Below are positions 1-6,836 of a stretch of DNA of 64,000 bases, piece by piece. Position numbers and translations under genes: made by a program. The stretch is from Microbacterium sp. Root53 (lineage in GTDB: Bacteria; Actinomycetota; Actinomycetes; Actinomycetales; Microbacteriaceae), in assembly GCF_001426925.1 (NCBI RefSeq), contig NZ_LMFR01000021.1, positions 1 to 64,000 of the forward strand, read 5' to 3'. Under the pieces are notes generated by a model. That model made no database searches and was not told the origin of the DNA. It worked only from the letters and a program-made list of their open reading frames with translations. The first letter of the stretch is position 1; each line of letters opens with the position of its first letter.

Positions 1-69
1 CGTCTGGGCCGTTTGACGCCGATCGAGTTCGAGACCATCATGAACCAGAACCTGGCCCTCGCGGCCTAA
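1..69 (+). CDS. IS3-family transposase, C-terminal end (partial)
   Basis: Twenty-two codons before TAA encode a tail containing RLGRLTPIEFE. This closely matches the usual C-terminus of IS3-family OrfB (DDE/rve integrase) transposases, where an LGxLSPxEFE motif lies just after the catalytic core. The catalytic residues lie upstream of the window, so it is not possible to tell whether the enzyme is intact. Confidence 0.65.
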   Translation, partial: RLGRLTPIEFETIMNQNLALAA

Positions 70-101
70 CCGAAACTGTCACCACTTCGTTCAGCAGACC
101 C
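1..101 (+). mobile_element. Right end of an IS3-family-like insertion sequence
   Basis: The window opens inside a transposase reading frame that stops at 67-69. The stop is followed by about 30 bases (70-101) that look like the terminal inverted repeat of actinobacterial IS3 elements (TGTCACC...GCAGACCC). Only the right end is visible, so neither the matching left repeat nor a target duplication can be checked. Its position directly against a patch of broken stress genes suggests it took part in their loss or import. The family is inferred from the C-terminal residues and the terminal sequence. Confidence 0.6.
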
Positions 102-120
102 TTCTGTTAAAGGAGACATC

Positions 121-591
121 ATGACGAACTCACCCATTTCGACACCCGCCCGTGAACTCCTCGCACGCTACGACGACTACGCGTCTGCGCAGGCCGCGGT
201 CGATCGGCTCTCCGACGCGGAGTTCCCCGTCGAAGAGGTTTCAATCATTGGCTGGAACGTGCGCATCGAGGAGCAGGTGATCGGGCGCATGACACTGGCC
301 CGCGCCGCCGGCTACGGCGCCGCCTCCGGTGCCTGGTTCGGTCTGCTCATCGGCCTCATTCTCGGCATCTTCGCCCCCGTCCTCTTCTTGCTGTGGCTGC
401 TGATCGCCGCGACCGGCCTCGGCGCGCTCTGGGGCGCCCTCTTCGGGCTCGTCGGACATGCCCTATGGCGCGGCAAGCGGGACTTCTCGTCCGTGAAGAA
501 CCTCGCGGCCGAGCACTGGGACGTTATGGTCAACCCCGCGCACCTCGACCGAGCGCGCACACTGCTCTCGACGACACAGCCACAGCATTAA
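121..591 (+). CDS. General stress protein 17M-like membrane protein
   Basis: 156 aa. The N-terminal half (about residues 10-45) has the 17M-like fold signature (ARYDDYASAQAAVDRL, then EVSIIGW), as in Bacillus general stress proteins of the YflT/GsiB-neighbour type. It is followed by a Gly/Ala-rich hydrophobic region (about 60-115) that should form two membrane segments, and a basic C-terminal tail. A good Shine-Dalgarno (AAAGGAG) sits 6 nt before the ATG. The molecular function of the family is unknown; it is induced by stress in relatives. It is the first intact gene after the IS end and the only complete one besides the thioredoxin in this redox patch. Confidence 0.75.
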   Translation: MTNSPISTPARELLARYDDYASAQAAVDRLSDAEFPVEEVSIIGWNVRIEEQVIGRMTLARAAGYGAASGAWFGLLIGLILGIFAPVLFLLWLLIAATGLGALWGALFGLVGHALWRGKRDFSSVKNLAAEHWDVMVNPAHLDRARTLLSTTQPQH

Positions 592-660
592 CGTCTGCCG
601 ATACCCCCGCTTTCATGCGGAGTCGGCCAAGGAGCTGGAGAAGGCGACGTCTTCGCAGAC

Positions 661-1035
661 TTGGAGACTTTTCTCCAGCTCGGGAATAACGACGCATGCG
701 CGTGCGTCGCCGAGGCCGGACTGCTGACAGTCCGGGCTCATCGAGACACCTCGCGAGAGGACCGCGGTGAGCGCTGGCTGGTCCGTGAGCGCGGTTCGGC
801 GAGCGTGGTGCGGCAGCTTGCACTTGGCGACGAGGTCGATCTTGATGCTATTGCCGCCGACTACCGGGACGGAGTGCTGAGAGTCACACTGCCGGTGAAA
901 TCCGACGCGCTCCCGCGCAAGGTCGCGGTCGCCGTCGAATCGTCGTCACCCGCATCGCGGGCTACCGAGTCCACGCCGGCGGAGCAGGAGGCTGCGGACC
1001 CAAAAGCCGATCCCGCGCATTCGGTCGCTTCCTGA
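661..1035 (+). pseudogene. Hsp20 (alpha-crystallin) small heat-shock protein, N-terminally truncated
   Basis: From about codon 22 the frame reads like the second half of an Hsp20 domain: LLTVRAHRD, a WLVRERGSASVVRQLALGD strand-loop-strand, then YRDGVLRVTLPV and PRKVAV. The N-terminal arm and the first strands (the usual DLPG region) are absent. The in-frame sequence upstream to the previous stop at 591 is unrelated, and the only available start is TTG at 661 with no clear ribosome site. An alanine/proline-rich tail follows. I interpret this as a broken sHsp holdase. If translated it would lack the region needed for oligomerisation. Confidence 0.6.
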
Positions 1036-1131
1036 CCGGGCGGCTTCCCGGGGCCCGAAAGGGTCCCGGGCGCCGAAAGCACGGGAACGTCCCCGTTCGG
1101 GTGATCCGTCCACTGCAGAAGGCGGGGGTGC

Positions 1132-1520
1132 GTGATGGACGCTTTCGACGTGCTGGAGTCCGCGACGGTCATCGAGACCGCGCAGGTGCCGGAAACATCG
1201 GATGACCTCGCCGCCGTCCGGGACATGTTCAAGAGCGCGCCCCCGATGGACGGACCACGCGTGACGACCGGGCTGGAGCCAGGAACGCCGGCACCGGACT
1301 TCGCACTCCCCGCGGCGGACGGCACGATCGTGCGGTTGTCGGAGATGCGCGGAACGCCGGTGGCGGTGGTGTTCTACCCGCTGGACTGCATGCACGCCTG
1401 GCGGCACTGACCGGTGGCCGGCTGCGCACCCCGGTCGTGCACATCGACGGCGAGTGGCTCATGGAGCCCAGCCTCCGCCAGGTGCAGGCCGTGCTCGCCC
1501 GTCACGGGGTGTGGCTGTGA
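1132..1520 (+). pseudogene. Redoxin remnant: peroxiredoxin 5' half joined to a glutaredoxin-like 3' end
   Basis: GTG 1132 or ATG 1135 opens a frame that resembles an AhpC/TSA-type peroxiredoxin up to VAVVFYPLD, then diverges and stops at 1410 before the peroxidatic cysteine region. From about 1389, in another frame, the DNA reads LAALTGGRLRTPVVHIDGEW and on to a TGA at 1518-1520, which looks like the end of a glutaredoxin/NrdH-like domain. An internal deletion near 1385-1395 best explains the switch. Its stop overlaps the thioredoxin start as GTGA, so the pair was once translationally coupled. Confidence 0.55.
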
Positions 1521-1957
1521 ACGTGGTGACGTGCCCGGGGTGCGCGGCGAAGAACCGCGTGCCCCCGGCACGCGCCGGGCGAGTCCGATGCGCGAAGTGC
1601 CACGCCGACCTGCCGTGGCTCGTGGAAGCGGACGACGACTCGTTCGACACGGTCGTCGGCGACGCTACCCTTCCCGTGCTCGTCGACGTGTGGGCGCCCT
1701 GGTGCGGGCCATGCCGCCAGATCGCGCCCGTCGTCGAGCAACTATCCCGCGACCTCGCCGGACGCCTCAAGATCGCCAAGGTCAACGCGGACACCTCGCC
1801 GCGCGTCTCCCAACGACACGGAATCTCCTCAATCCCCACCCTCCTGCTCTACCGCAACGGAAAAGAGGCAGACCGCATGATCGGCGCCGCCCCTGCCCCG
1901 CAACTGCGCACCTGGATCGAACGCTCACTCACCATGGACGGAACGCACCACCGGTGA
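1517..1957 (+). CDS. trxC: Thioredoxin with N-terminal zinc ribbon (TrxC/Trx2 type)
   Basis: 146 aa from GTG 1517. Residues 5-32 form a two-CxxC zinc ribbon (TCPGC ... RCAKC), as in Trx2. The thioredoxin fold follows with WAPWCGPCRQ around residues 55-64 carrying the redox-active CGPC pair, and the cis-proline loop SSIPTLLLY. It should reduce protein disulfides in the cytoplasm, and the Trx2 class is linked to oxidative stress. I chose the GTG because it overlaps the preceding stop (GTGA); starts further upstream would run through the redoxin remnant. It appears fully intact although its neighbours are damaged. Confidence 0.85.
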   Translation: MNVVTCPGCAAKNRVPPARAGRVRCAKCHADLPWLVEADDDSFDTVVGDATLPVLVDVWAPWCGPCRQIAPVVEQLSRDLAGRLKIAKVNADTSPRVSQRHGISSIPTLLLYRNGKEADRMIGAAPAPQLRTWIERSLTMDGTHHR

Positions 1958-2257
1958 CGCATCTCCAGTCCGGTAGCAGACGTTCTATCGGACTGAGCAA
2001 CAGCCGAGACGGCGTCGGTGGGGAGCGGTTTCCGCCGGTGCGCCATGCGGTCGTGTCGGAGGCTGCTGGATACTCCGGGGGGGCGGTGAGTATCTCCGCC
2101 AACATCACCCAGCTCCTCGCGCGGTCCCTGGGGCCGCGCGGGTCGCGCGGACTGGTCGGGTCGGCTCGGGGTCGACTACAGCCACTTCCGCGGTCGGCGG
2201 CGATGGGACGAACACGCCCTTCGTGCGGCGATATCGACCGGAGAGTCCTGGGACGAC
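1958..2257. other. Gene remnant region between thioredoxin and the PD-(D/E)XK gene
   Basis: No intact gene. From about 2150 the frame that continues into the next gene already reads LGVDYSHFRGRRRW and ISTGESWDDVAEKL. This resembles the helix-turn-helix and 'SHF' segment usually found in front of such nuclease domains, but a stop at 2087-2089 and the absence of ATG/GTG/TTG between there and 2258 leave it without a start. The stretch 1958-2086 shows nothing recognisable. Confidence 0.45.
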
Positions 2258-2746
2258 GTGGCTGAGAAGCTCGATGTCCAGGGGCCGGGCGCGGTAAGCG
2301 TGCTCAAGGGCCACGCGCTGCGTCTGCACATCGACATCGGGCACCTCGCGGAGCCGCCGGAAGGGCGCCGGAGGGTCAGGACGCCGGACACCGCACACCT
2401 GCGCAAGGCGGGGCCGTTGCTCGCCGCCGCGTGGTTCACGCTCTGCGGCGAGGATGTGTCGTGGCCTCTCGAGCCGTGTCGCTACGACCTGCTGGTGTCG
2501 GGAGCCGACGGCATCCGGCGCATCCAGGTGAAGACCACGACCGTCCGCGCCGGTGATTCGTGGAAGGCCTACCTCTCGACCACTCGGGGACAGCGGAGGC
2601 CGTACGATCCGGACGAGATCGACGAGTTCTTCGTGATCGATCCCGACATGACCTATTACCTGATCCCCGTCGCGTCGGTGGGAGGGCTCCACGCCATCCA
2701 CCTCAGCGCGTACCAGGAGCACCGCCTGCCTCACCTGGGCAGTTGA
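2258..2746 (+). CDS. Group I intron endonuclease-like PD-(D/E)XK protein, probably truncated at the front
   Basis: 162 aa from GTG 2258. The C-terminal half has the PD-(D/E)XK pattern: YDLLVSGADGIRRIQVKTTT gives the catalytic D and the Q-V-K motif, and EIDEFFVIDPD then YYLIPV complete the core, as in PDDEXK_5-type proteins. The N-terminal 70 residues are the end of a helix-turn-helix region whose beginning lies upstream in frame but has no start codon. The protein may be a residual gene from a mobile element. Nuclease activity is inferred from the fold motif only. Confidence 0.5.
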   Translation: MAEKLDVQGPGAVSVLKGHALRLHIDIGHLAEPPEGRRRVRTPDTAHLRKAGPLLAAAWFTLCGEDVSWPLEPCRYDLLVSGADGIRRIQVKTTTVRAGDSWKAYLSTTRGQRRPYDPDEIDEFFVIDPDMTYYLIPVASVGGLHAIHLSAYQEHRLPHLGS

Positions 2747-2839
2747 GCCCGTGGCGTGTTCACATCGGCGTCACTCGGTGGCGTTAGCGTGCGGACAGGC
2801 CCCGCGATCGCGGGCCGTCGTCATGCTCGAAGGAGAACC

Positions 2840-4597
2840 GTGAAGCTTCACCTCGCGTCCGCGCTCGCGGCCGTGCTGGTCGCGACCGCCGCTGTGCCCG
2901 CCGCAGCCGCGCCCGAGGACCACACGCTCGACCTGACCCTGCTCGCCACCACCGACCTGCACGGCAACGTCGCGAACTGGGACTACTTCAACGACCGGCC
3001 CTACTCGGACCGGGCCGGGGACGCGATCGGGCTCGCGTCGGTCGCCTCCGTGGTCGACGCCGTCCGCGAGGAGCAGGGCGACGACAGCGTGATCGTGGTC
3101 GACAACGGCGACGCGATCCAGGGCACGCCGCTCAGCTACTACTACGCGGTGCAGGAGCCGGTCGAGGAGACCGGCGCCGTCCACCCCATGGCCGCCGCCT
3201 ACGACGCGATCGGCTACGACGCGCAGGTCGTGGGCAACCACGAGTTCAACTACGGTCTCGACACGCTCGAGGCCTATGAGGGCGCGCTGGACTTCCCGCT
3301 CCTGGGCGCGAACGTCATTGACGTCGCGACGGGGGAGCCGGCCCTGAAGCCGTTCACGATCGTCGCCAAGCGCGTGCCGGGCGAGAAGCCGGTCAAGGTC
3401 GGCATCCTCGGACTCACGACGCCGGGGTCGGCCATCTGGGACAAGGGCAACGTCGAGGGCCGGCTGGAATTCCAGGACATGGTGCAGGCCGCGCAGACCT
3501 GGGTCCCGCGGGTCAAGGAGGCGGGCGCCGACGTGGTCGTCGTGCTGTCGCACGCCGGCCTGGGCGCATCGTCGTACGACGAGTCGATCGCGGCGCCCGA
3601 GAACCCCTCCGACGTCATCGCCCGCACGGTGCCGGGCATCGACGTGATGGTGCTCGGACACACGCACCGCGATGCGCCGTCGCAGACGATCGTCAACGAG
3701 GTGACCGGCGAGGAGGTGCTGCTCACGCAGCCGTACCGCTGGGGATCCACGGTCTCGCGCGTCGACCTCGACCTCAGCAAGGTGCGCGGCCAGTGGCAGG
3801 TCGACTCCGCGCAGGCGTCGGCCATCCGGACCAGGGACTACCCGCAGTCGCAGGAGATCCTCGACCTGGTCGCCGAGCAGCACGCGACCACGGTGGCGTA
3901 CGTGAACCAGGTCGTCGCCCAGTCGACGCAGGAGCTGTCGGCCGTCACCTCGCGCTACGAGGACACGCCGATCATCGACTTCATCCAGCAGGTGCAGACC
4001 GACACGGTGGACGCGGCGCTCGAGGGCACGGCGTACGCCGAGCTGCCGGTGCTCTCGATCGCGGCGCCGTTCTCGCGCACCGCGGTGTTCCCGGCCGGCG
4101 ACGTCTCCGTCAAGGACATCGCGTCGCTGTACATCTACGACAACACGCTCCACGCGGTGACGATGACCGGAGCGCAGATCGACGACTACCTCGAGTTCTC
4201 GAACAAGTACTTCGCCACCGTGCCGGCCGGCTCGACGTTCGACCCGGCGCGCGACACGGGCGCCGGCGGAACGCCCGACTACAACCTCGACATCACCGCG
4301 GGGCTGGACTACTCGGTGGACCTCTCGCAGCCCGTCGGCTCGCGGGTTGACGGCATCACGCTGGCCGACGGCACGCCCCTCGCGGACGACACCCAGGTGG
4401 TCGTGGCGGTCAACAACTACCGGCGCTCGGGCGGCGGCGGCTTCCCGCACATCGCCTCGGCTCCGCTCGTCTACGACGAGCAGAAGGAGATCCGCCAGCT
4501 GCTGATCGACTGGGCCCAGGCGAAGGGCACGATCGACCCGGCCGACTTCTGGCAGGACTCGTGGGAGCTCACCGTGGCGGGCACGCCGATCGGCTGA
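2840..4597 (+). CDS. Secreted bifunctional metallophosphatase/5'-nucleotidase
   Basis: 585 aa. GTG 2840 is preceded by AAGGAGAACC and starts a clean signal peptide (KLHLASALAAVLVATAAVPA) ending near AAAA-PED. The calcineurin-like metallophosphoesterase domain shows TTDLHGN (about 37-43), a metal-binding D/N region, GNHEFNYG, VVLSHAG and GHTH, all in the order seen in UshA/YfkN. The C-terminal 5'-nucleotidase domain (about 350-570) carries the NNYRRSGGGGF substrate loop. No LPXTG or lipobox, so it is probably released. It likely scavenges phosphate and nucleosides from nucleotides outside the cell. It stands alone, closed by a strong hairpin. Confidence 0.88.
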   Translation: MKLHLASALAAVLVATAAVPAAAAPEDHTLDLTLLATTDLHGNVANWDYFNDRPYSDRAGDAIGLASVASVVDAVREEQGDDSVIVVDNGDAIQGTPLSYYYAVQEPVEETGAVHPMAAAYDAIGYDAQVVGNHEFNYGLDTLEAYEGALDFPLLGANVIDVATGEPALKPFTIVAKRVPGEKPVKVGILGLTTPGSAIWDKGNVEGRLEFQDMVQAAQTWVPRVKEAGADVVVVLSHAGLGASSYDESIAAPENPSDVIARTVPGIDVMVLGHTHRDAPSQTIVNEVTGEEVLLTQPYRWGSTVSRVDLDLSKVRGQWQVDSAQASAIRTRDYPQSQEILDLVAEQHATTVAYVNQVVAQSTQELSAVTSRYEDTPIIDFIQQVQTDTVDAALEGTAYAELPVLSIAAPFSRTAVFPAGDVSVKDIASLYIYDNTLHAVTMTGAQIDDYLEFSNKYFATVPAGSTFDPARDTGAGGTPDYNLDITAGLDYSVDLSQPVGSRVDGITLADGTPLADDTQVVVAVNNYRRSGGGGFPHIASAPLVYDEQKEIRQLLIDWAQAKGTIDPADFWQDSWELTVAGTPIG

Positions 4598-4612
4598 TCC
4601 ACGCCGCTGGAA

Positions 4613-4644
4613 CGAGGGGCCCCGCCGCACGGCGGGGCCCCTCG
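4613..4644. terminator. Strong hairpin after the nucleotidase gene
   Basis: 15-bp perfect GC-rich inverted repeat (arms 4613-4627 and 4630-4644, 2-nt spacer) 16 nt after the stop. There is no T-run, as is usual in high-GC Actinobacteria. It most likely ends the monocistronic transcript. Confidence 0.75.
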
Positions 4645-4758
4645 TCGCGTCCGCTCGGGCGATCTTCGAAGACTGCCGCCATACCGTGATCGTCCGCCCG
4701 TTTCCGCCGCCGAGACGCGGGCGTAAGATGGCGCTCCCCGGGCGTCAGGAGGCGTCAG

Positions 4759-5463
4759 ATGAGCACCACAAGGGGACCCCTTCGAACCGGATCGGCCGGC
4801 GGCGCGATCGCCGCGCTGGCCCTTCTGTTCTCACTGGCGGCGTGCACCGGCGGCCCGCCGCAGCCGCCGCCGACCACGGGCTCGGCCGGGCCCACCGAGA
4901 CCGCCTCGCCGCCCGGCTCCACTCCGGGCGAGAGCCCGCCCGCCACCACGCCGGGCTCGACACCCGACATGACGCCCCCGGCGACGGCCAGCCCTCCGCC
5001 CGAGACGCCGTGCCCCGACGCGGGCGGGACCGACCGGGTCGAGGACGGATTCCCGCAGCGGCTCTCGACCGTCGTGGGCGCCGAGATCCGGACAGGGGCG
5101 CACGAGCCGTGCTTCGAGCGCGTGGTGATCGAGTTCTCCGGATCGGGCACGCTGCCGGGCTATCGCGTCGAGTACCGGGACGACCCGATCCTCGACGCGC
5201 CGCGGGGCGAGCCGGTCGACGTCGCCGGCGACGCGACGCTGGTCGTGTCGGCGGGCGCCTGGATGCCGGGCCCGGATGGCGCGGGTTACGACGGGCCGGC
5301 GCAGCTGCATCCCGACAACGTCTCGGTGATCCAGGAGCTCGAGCGGATCGAGAACTTCGAGAGCCAGACGTCGTGGGCGATCGGTCTCGACCGCGAGCGC
5401 GACTTCACGGTCACGACGCTCGAGGATCCGATGCGGCTGGTGGTCGACATCTCGCTCGACTGA
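4759..5463 (+). CDS. AMIN-like domain lipoprotein
   Basis: 234 aa. AGGAGG lies 8 nt before the ATG. The signal peptide ends in the lipobox LAAC (Cys about residue 32). A low-complexity Pro/Thr/Gly/Ser linker (about 33-85) crosses the cell wall. The folded part (about 95-234) contains RVVIEFSG, YRVEY, and an ending LVVDIS strand, typical of the AMIN-like beta-sandwich found in actinobacterial lipoproteins. The family is thought to bind cell-envelope polymers; no enzymatic residues are apparent. Single gene between two unrelated ones. Confidence 0.75.
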   Translation: MSTTRGPLRTGSAGGAIAALALLFSLAACTGGPPQPPPTTGSAGPTETASPPGSTPGESPPATTPGSTPDMTPPATASPPPETPCPDAGGTDRVEDGFPQRLSTVVGAEIRTGAHEPCFERVVIEFSGSGTLPGYRVEYRDDPILDAPRGEPVDVAGDATLVVSAGAWMPGPDGAGYDGPAQLHPDNVSVIQELERIENFESQTSWAIGLDRERDFTVTTLEDPMRLVVDISLD

Positions 5464-5527
5464 CCTCCGTCGTCCCGCTCTGTCAAGCGGATCGCCGTGC
5501 GGGGCGCGTCCGCGTCACCATGGGGCG

Positions 5528-6172
5528 ATGGCGGCAGACGGCGAGGAGCGCCCCGGCGCGGAGCACTGGGTCCCGCACGGCGCGGACCTGCAGGAGCTGC
5601 GACGTGCGGCCGAGGGGTGCCGCGGGTGCGAGCTGTGGCGCGACGCGACGCAGGTGGTGTTCTCGTCGGGCCCGGATGCGGCGCAGATGATGCTGGTCGG
5701 CGAGCAGCCCGGCGACCGAGAGGATCTCGAGGGCGAGCCGTTCGTCGGCCCCGCGGGGCGGGTGCTGGACGAGGCGCTCGCCGCGGCGGGCGTCGCGGGC
5801 GACGCGGTCTACCGCACGAACGCCGTGAAGCACTTCCGCTTCGAGCGCCGCGGCAAGCGGCGGATCCACGAGAAGCCGTCGGTCGCGCACGTCACCGCGT
5901 GTCACGCGTGGCTCGAGGAGGAGATCGCGCTCGTGCGGCCCACGGTCATCGTCGCGCTCGGCGCGACGGCCGCGCGAGCGGTGCTCGGCAGGTCGGTGAG
6001 GATCGGCGAGGTCCGCGGCATGGTGATGGAATCGTCGGACCCCTCGGGCACACCGACCGTCGTGACCGCGCACCCGTCGAGCATCCTGCGCATCCGCGAG
6101 GACGCGGACCGCCGGGCCGCCCTCGCGCATCTCGTGGACGTCCTCCGTCGGGCCGCCGAGCTGATCCGCTGA
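5528..6172 (+). CDS. udgX: UdgX family uracil-DNA binding/crosslinking protein
   Basis: 214 aa, the usual length. The family-4-like uracil-DNA glycosylase fold starts with CRGCELW; motif 1 is GEQPGD (about 57-62), and the C-terminal motif is AHPSSILR. The decisive feature is the KRRIHEKP loop (about 110-117): in M. smegmatis UdgX the histidine in this R-loop attacks the abasic sugar and stays covalently attached, so the enzyme tags uracil sites rather than releasing a clean product. The equivalent here is His114. The start has no clear Shine-Dalgarno and may be leaderless. It is convergent with the following VOC gene. Confidence 0.9.
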   Translation: MAADGEERPGAEHWVPHGADLQELRRAAEGCRGCELWRDATQVVFSSGPDAAQMMLVGEQPGDREDLEGEPFVGPAGRVLDEALAAAGVAGDAVYRTNAVKHFRFERRGKRRIHEKPSVAHVTACHAWLEEEIALVRPTVIVALGATAARAVLGRSVRIGEVRGMVMESSDPSGTPTVVTAHPSSILRIREDADRRAALAHLVDVLRRAAELIR

Positions 6173-6186
6173 GTCCGCGCCCCGGG

Positions 6187-6591
6187 TCAGCCGACGTCGC
6201 GGGGCGGGTTGTGCATGAACTCGATGCGGATGCCGTCGACGTCCTCCAGGAAGGAGGCGTAGTACCGGTCGGTGAAGCGCGGGTACTCCTTGGGGTCGCG
6301 CACCGCGGTCCAGCCGGCGTCGAGCGCGATGCGGTGCAGCCGCTCGACCTCCGCGCGCGAGTCGACCGCGAACGCGAGGTGCTGCCAGCCGACCCGGCCG
6401 TGCACGTGCGGGCCCGTGCCGGGCTCGCGCGCCGGCATCACGATGAACTCGGTCTCGCCCTCGCGCCACCACGACGCGGAGTTCTCGGCGTCGGACCTCT
6501 CGAAGCCGAGCGCCTGCAGGATCGGATCGAAGCGCGCGATCGCATGCGGGACGTCGTCGACGGTGATTCCGAGGTGATCGAAGACGGGCAT
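6187..6591 (-). CDS. VOC (glyoxalase-fold) family protein
   Basis: 134 aa, one bleomycin-resistance/dioxygenase fold: FDHLGITVDDV at the start gives the first metal ligand His; WQHLAFAVDSRAEVERLH gives the second; DVDGIRIEFMHN at the end gives the Glu. The substrate cannot be read from sequence. ATG 6591 was chosen over upstream starts because a TACACT box ends exactly 6 nt before it, the arrangement of a leaderless mRNA, and there is no Shine-Dalgarno. Confidence 0.8.
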   Translation of the reverse strand: MPVFDHLGITVDDVPHAIARFDPILQALGFERSDAENSASWWREGETEFIVMPAREPGTGPHVHGRVGWQHLAFAVDSRAEVERLHRIALDAGWTAVRDPKEYPRFTDRYYASFLEDVDGIRIEFMHNPPRDVG

Positions 6592-6597
6592 GGGGTC

Positions 6598-6603
6598 AGT
6601 GTA
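6598..6603 (-). promoter_or_regulatory. -10 box of a leaderless transcript for the VOC gene
   Basis: TACACT on the minus strand, 6 nt before ATG 6591. Together with the absence of a ribosome site this suggests that transcription begins at the start codon. Confidence 0.5.
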
Positions 6604-6640
6604 GGGCGGGCGTGGGGTGGAGCCGGTGGCGGTTGGGTGC

Positions 6641-6715
6641 GCTCCGACTCCGCTCGCTGACGCTCGCTCCGCTGACGACCGGGGTGGGCTGGCGCTCGCT
6701 CCGCTCAACGACCGG
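6641..6715. repeat. Two copies of a dispersed intergenic GTCGTTGAGC-type repeat
   Basis: Read on the minus strand, units of the form CCGGTCGTTGAGCGGAGCG (from 6715) and CCGGTCGTCAGCGGAGCG (from 6682) occur in tandem, each followed by GCGAGCG(C/T)CAGC. A related copy with GGTCGTTGAGCGGAGG is at about 15101-15118. Such sequences are common between genes in Microbacteriaceae genomes; their role is unknown. Confidence 0.6.
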
Positions 6716-6836
6716 CGACGTGAGTTCGCATACTGATGAATCCATCGCCGATCGAGTGCGATAATCTCTGGTCCCAGGTATTTGGACGGCGTACTATCTC
6801 CTTTGAAGGACAACGGATGTCCGACGGGAGACGGCG

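Noticed and set aside
2771-4630. Antisense open frame of about 619 codons opposite the 5'-nucleotidase
   Set aside because: Composition is that of a reversed actinobacterial gene; the sense strand has signal peptide and catalytic motifs.
6760-6800. MarR operator upstream of mmsA (GTCCCAGGTATTTGGAC)
   Set aside because: Only 5 of 8 positions are symmetric; the MarR gene lies 4 kb away, and no second copy is found near it.
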